DNA from: Acidisarcina sp.
GTDB lineage: Bacteria; Acidobacteriota; Blastocatellia; Pyrinomonadales; Pyrinomonadaceae
Direction of reading: 5' to 3'
Length of the DNA: 6,130 bases
NCBI GenBank assembly: GCA_021155145.1
Contig: JAJNPX010000327.1
Span: forward strand, 1-6,130
This document shows, piece by piece, positions 5,001 to 6,130 of this stretch (the first letter of the stretch is position 1; the number at the start of each line of letters is the position of its first letter). The notes beneath the pieces were generated by a model. It was not told the DNA's origin. It saw only the letters and a program-made list of their open reading frames with translations, and searched no databases. The position numbers and the translations under genes are program-made.

Positions 5001-6130
5001 ATGGAAAAGAAGATAAACAAGATAGTTCTGGCATACTCGGGCGGGCTCGATACCTCCGCGATGCTGCTTTGGCTGAGAGAGACCTACGATTGCGAGGTGA
5101 TCTGCTATACGGCCGACGTCGGCCAGGGCGAAGAACTCACCGGCCTCGACGAAAAGGCGAAGGCAACCGGGGCATCGAAGCTCTATGTCGAGGACCTGCG
5201 CGAAGAGTTCGTCAAGGATTTTGTATGGACCGCGGTGAAGGCCAATGCCCTGTACGAGGGCGTATATCTGCTCGGGACCTCGCTCGCGAGGCCCGTGATC
5301 GCCCGGCGCCAGATCGAGATCGCACGACGCGAGGGTGCCGATGCGGTCGCGCATGGTGCGACCGGCAAGGGCAACGACCAGGTTCGCTTCGAGCTTTCGT
5401 ATTACGCTCTGCAGCCGGATATCAAGGTCGTCGCACCATGGCGTTCGTGGGAATTCAAGGGACGCGCCGACCTCATCGCCTATTGCGCAAATCACGGGAT
5501 ACCCGTCACGGCCTCCGCCGAAAAGCCGTACTCGATGGACCGAAACCTGATGCACGTCTCATACGAGGGCGGCATTCTCGAAGACCCATGGGCCGCTCCG
5601 CCCGAGGATATTTTCCAGCTCACGAGGTCGCCGGAGAACGCATCAGACACGGCTCAGGAGATCGTGCTCACGTTCGAGAAAGGCGAGCCGACCGCGATCG
5701 ACGGAGAGAAGTACGGCCCGGTCGATATGCTCTCGAAGCTCAACCACCTCGGCGGCGAACACGGCATCGGCCGGGTCGATCTGGTCGAGAACCGCTTCGT
5801 CGGAATGAAGTCGCGCGGCATATACGAAACGCCCGGCGTCACCATTCTGATGGCGGCGCACCGAGCGCTCGAATCGATCACGATGGACCGCGAGGTGATG
5901 CGCCTCCGCGATTCCTTAGGCACAAAGTTCGCCGAATCGGTCTATTACGGATTTTGGTTCGCGCCCGAGTTCACGATCCTCCGTTCGCTCATCGACCAAA
6001 CCCAGGAGACCGTCAGCGGCGACGTAAGGCTGAAACTCTATAAAGGCAACGTGATCGTCTCGGGGCGCAAGTCGCCGAACTCGCTCTACCGCGAACGTGT
6101 CGTTACATTCGAGGACGACGCCGGCGCCTA
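5001..6130 (+). CDS. argG: Argininosuccinate synthase ArgG, 3' end cut by window edge
   Basis: ArgG joins citrulline and aspartate with ATP to form argininosuccinate, AMP and pyrophosphate, the step before ArgH. 376 full codons are visible out of an expected roughly 400, so only about 25-30 C-terminal residues are missing. The N-type ATP pyrophosphatase loop AYSGGLDTS is at 11-19. [14 protein letters not shown] at 118-131 carries the citrulline/aspartate-binding Asn125 and Asp126, followed by the PYSMDRNL and [11 protein letters not shown] stretches and, near the cut, GRKSPNSLY at 355-363. ATG at 5001 gives the standard short N-terminus. GGAAG (4994-4998) lies only 2 bases before it, which is close for a Shine-Dalgarno sequence. 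Codons 5 and 8 are ATA, read by the tRNA that TilS modifies. The gene diverges from argH across the hairpin repeat. Confidence 0.97.
   Translation, partial: MEKKINKIVLAYSGGLDTSAMLLWLRETYDCEVICYTADVGQGEELTGLDEKAKATGASKLYVEDLREEFVKDFVWTAVKANALYEGVYLLGTSLARPVIARRQIEIARREGADAVAHGATGKGNDQVRFELSYYALQPDIKVVAPWRSWEFKGRADLIAYCANHGIPVTASAEKPYSMDRNLMHVSYEGGILEDPWAAPPEDIFQLTRSPENASDTAQEIVLTFEKGEPTAIDGEKYGPVDMLSKLNHLGGEHGIGRVDLVENRFVGMKSRGIYETPGVTILMAAHRALESITMDREVMRLRDSLGTKFAESVYYGFWFAPEFTILRSLIDQTQETVSGDVRLKLYKGNVIVSGRKSPNSLYRERVVTFEDDAGA

Noticed and set aside
4907..6043. 378-codon plus-strand open frame covering argG in another frame
   Set aside because: Its start is the translated hairpin repeat and the rest is an arginine-rich out-of-frame reading of argG; ArgG itself is unmistakable.

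Overview
The window looks like an ordinary piece of a moderately GC-rich bacterial chromosome carrying five housekeeping genes. Four lie on the minus strand in the order argH, a hotdog-fold thioesterase gene, tilS, ftsH. The fifth, argG, is divergent on the plus strand. ftsH lacks its 3' end (cut at base 1) and argG lacks its 3' end (cut at base 6130). The tilS-ftsH neighbourhood is widespread in bacteria, and the intergenic palindromic repeats of the 'cacgaa' and 'ctttgcg' type are common in Acidobacteriota and some other Gram-negative phyla. I lean towards Acidobacteriota (Blastocatellia-like), but this is a weak inference from style, not from a marker gene.

Layout: 1-1622 (minus) FtsH membrane AAA+ zinc protease, TTG start; 1623-1764 a structured ftsH leader with a strong sigma70-like promoter overlapping the tilS stop codon and a perfect 13-bp inverted repeat just upstream of the ribosome binding site; 1765-2826 (minus) TilS, GTG start; 2836-2908 a palindromic repeat element; 2905-3330 (minus) a YdiI/MenI-like acyl-CoA thioesterase; 3331-3517 a repeat-rich patch (a 13-bp triplet, an inverted partial copy, and a 32-bp tandem array); 3495-4886 (minus) ArgH; 4905-4968 a long imperfect hairpin repeat; 5001-6130 (plus) ArgG.

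ArgG and ArgH catalyse the last two steps of arginine synthesis (citrulline to argininosuccinate, then to arginine plus fumarate) and face away from each other across a 114-bp gap. TilS makes lysidine in the tRNA that reads AUA, and FtsH degrades membrane and regulatory proteins. The thioesterase has no obvious pathway link to its neighbours.

I do not see a novel multi-gene system. The interesting material is intergenic. Every gap on the minus-strand side holds inverted or tandem repeats, and these reach into the genes: the argH stop codon lies in a tandem-repeat copy, the thioesterase stop lies in a palindrome arm, the thioesterase start abuts a 13-bp triplet, and an over-long argH reading frame is produced by repeat sequence upstream of its true start. 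I saw no RNA gene, CRISPR array or transposase.
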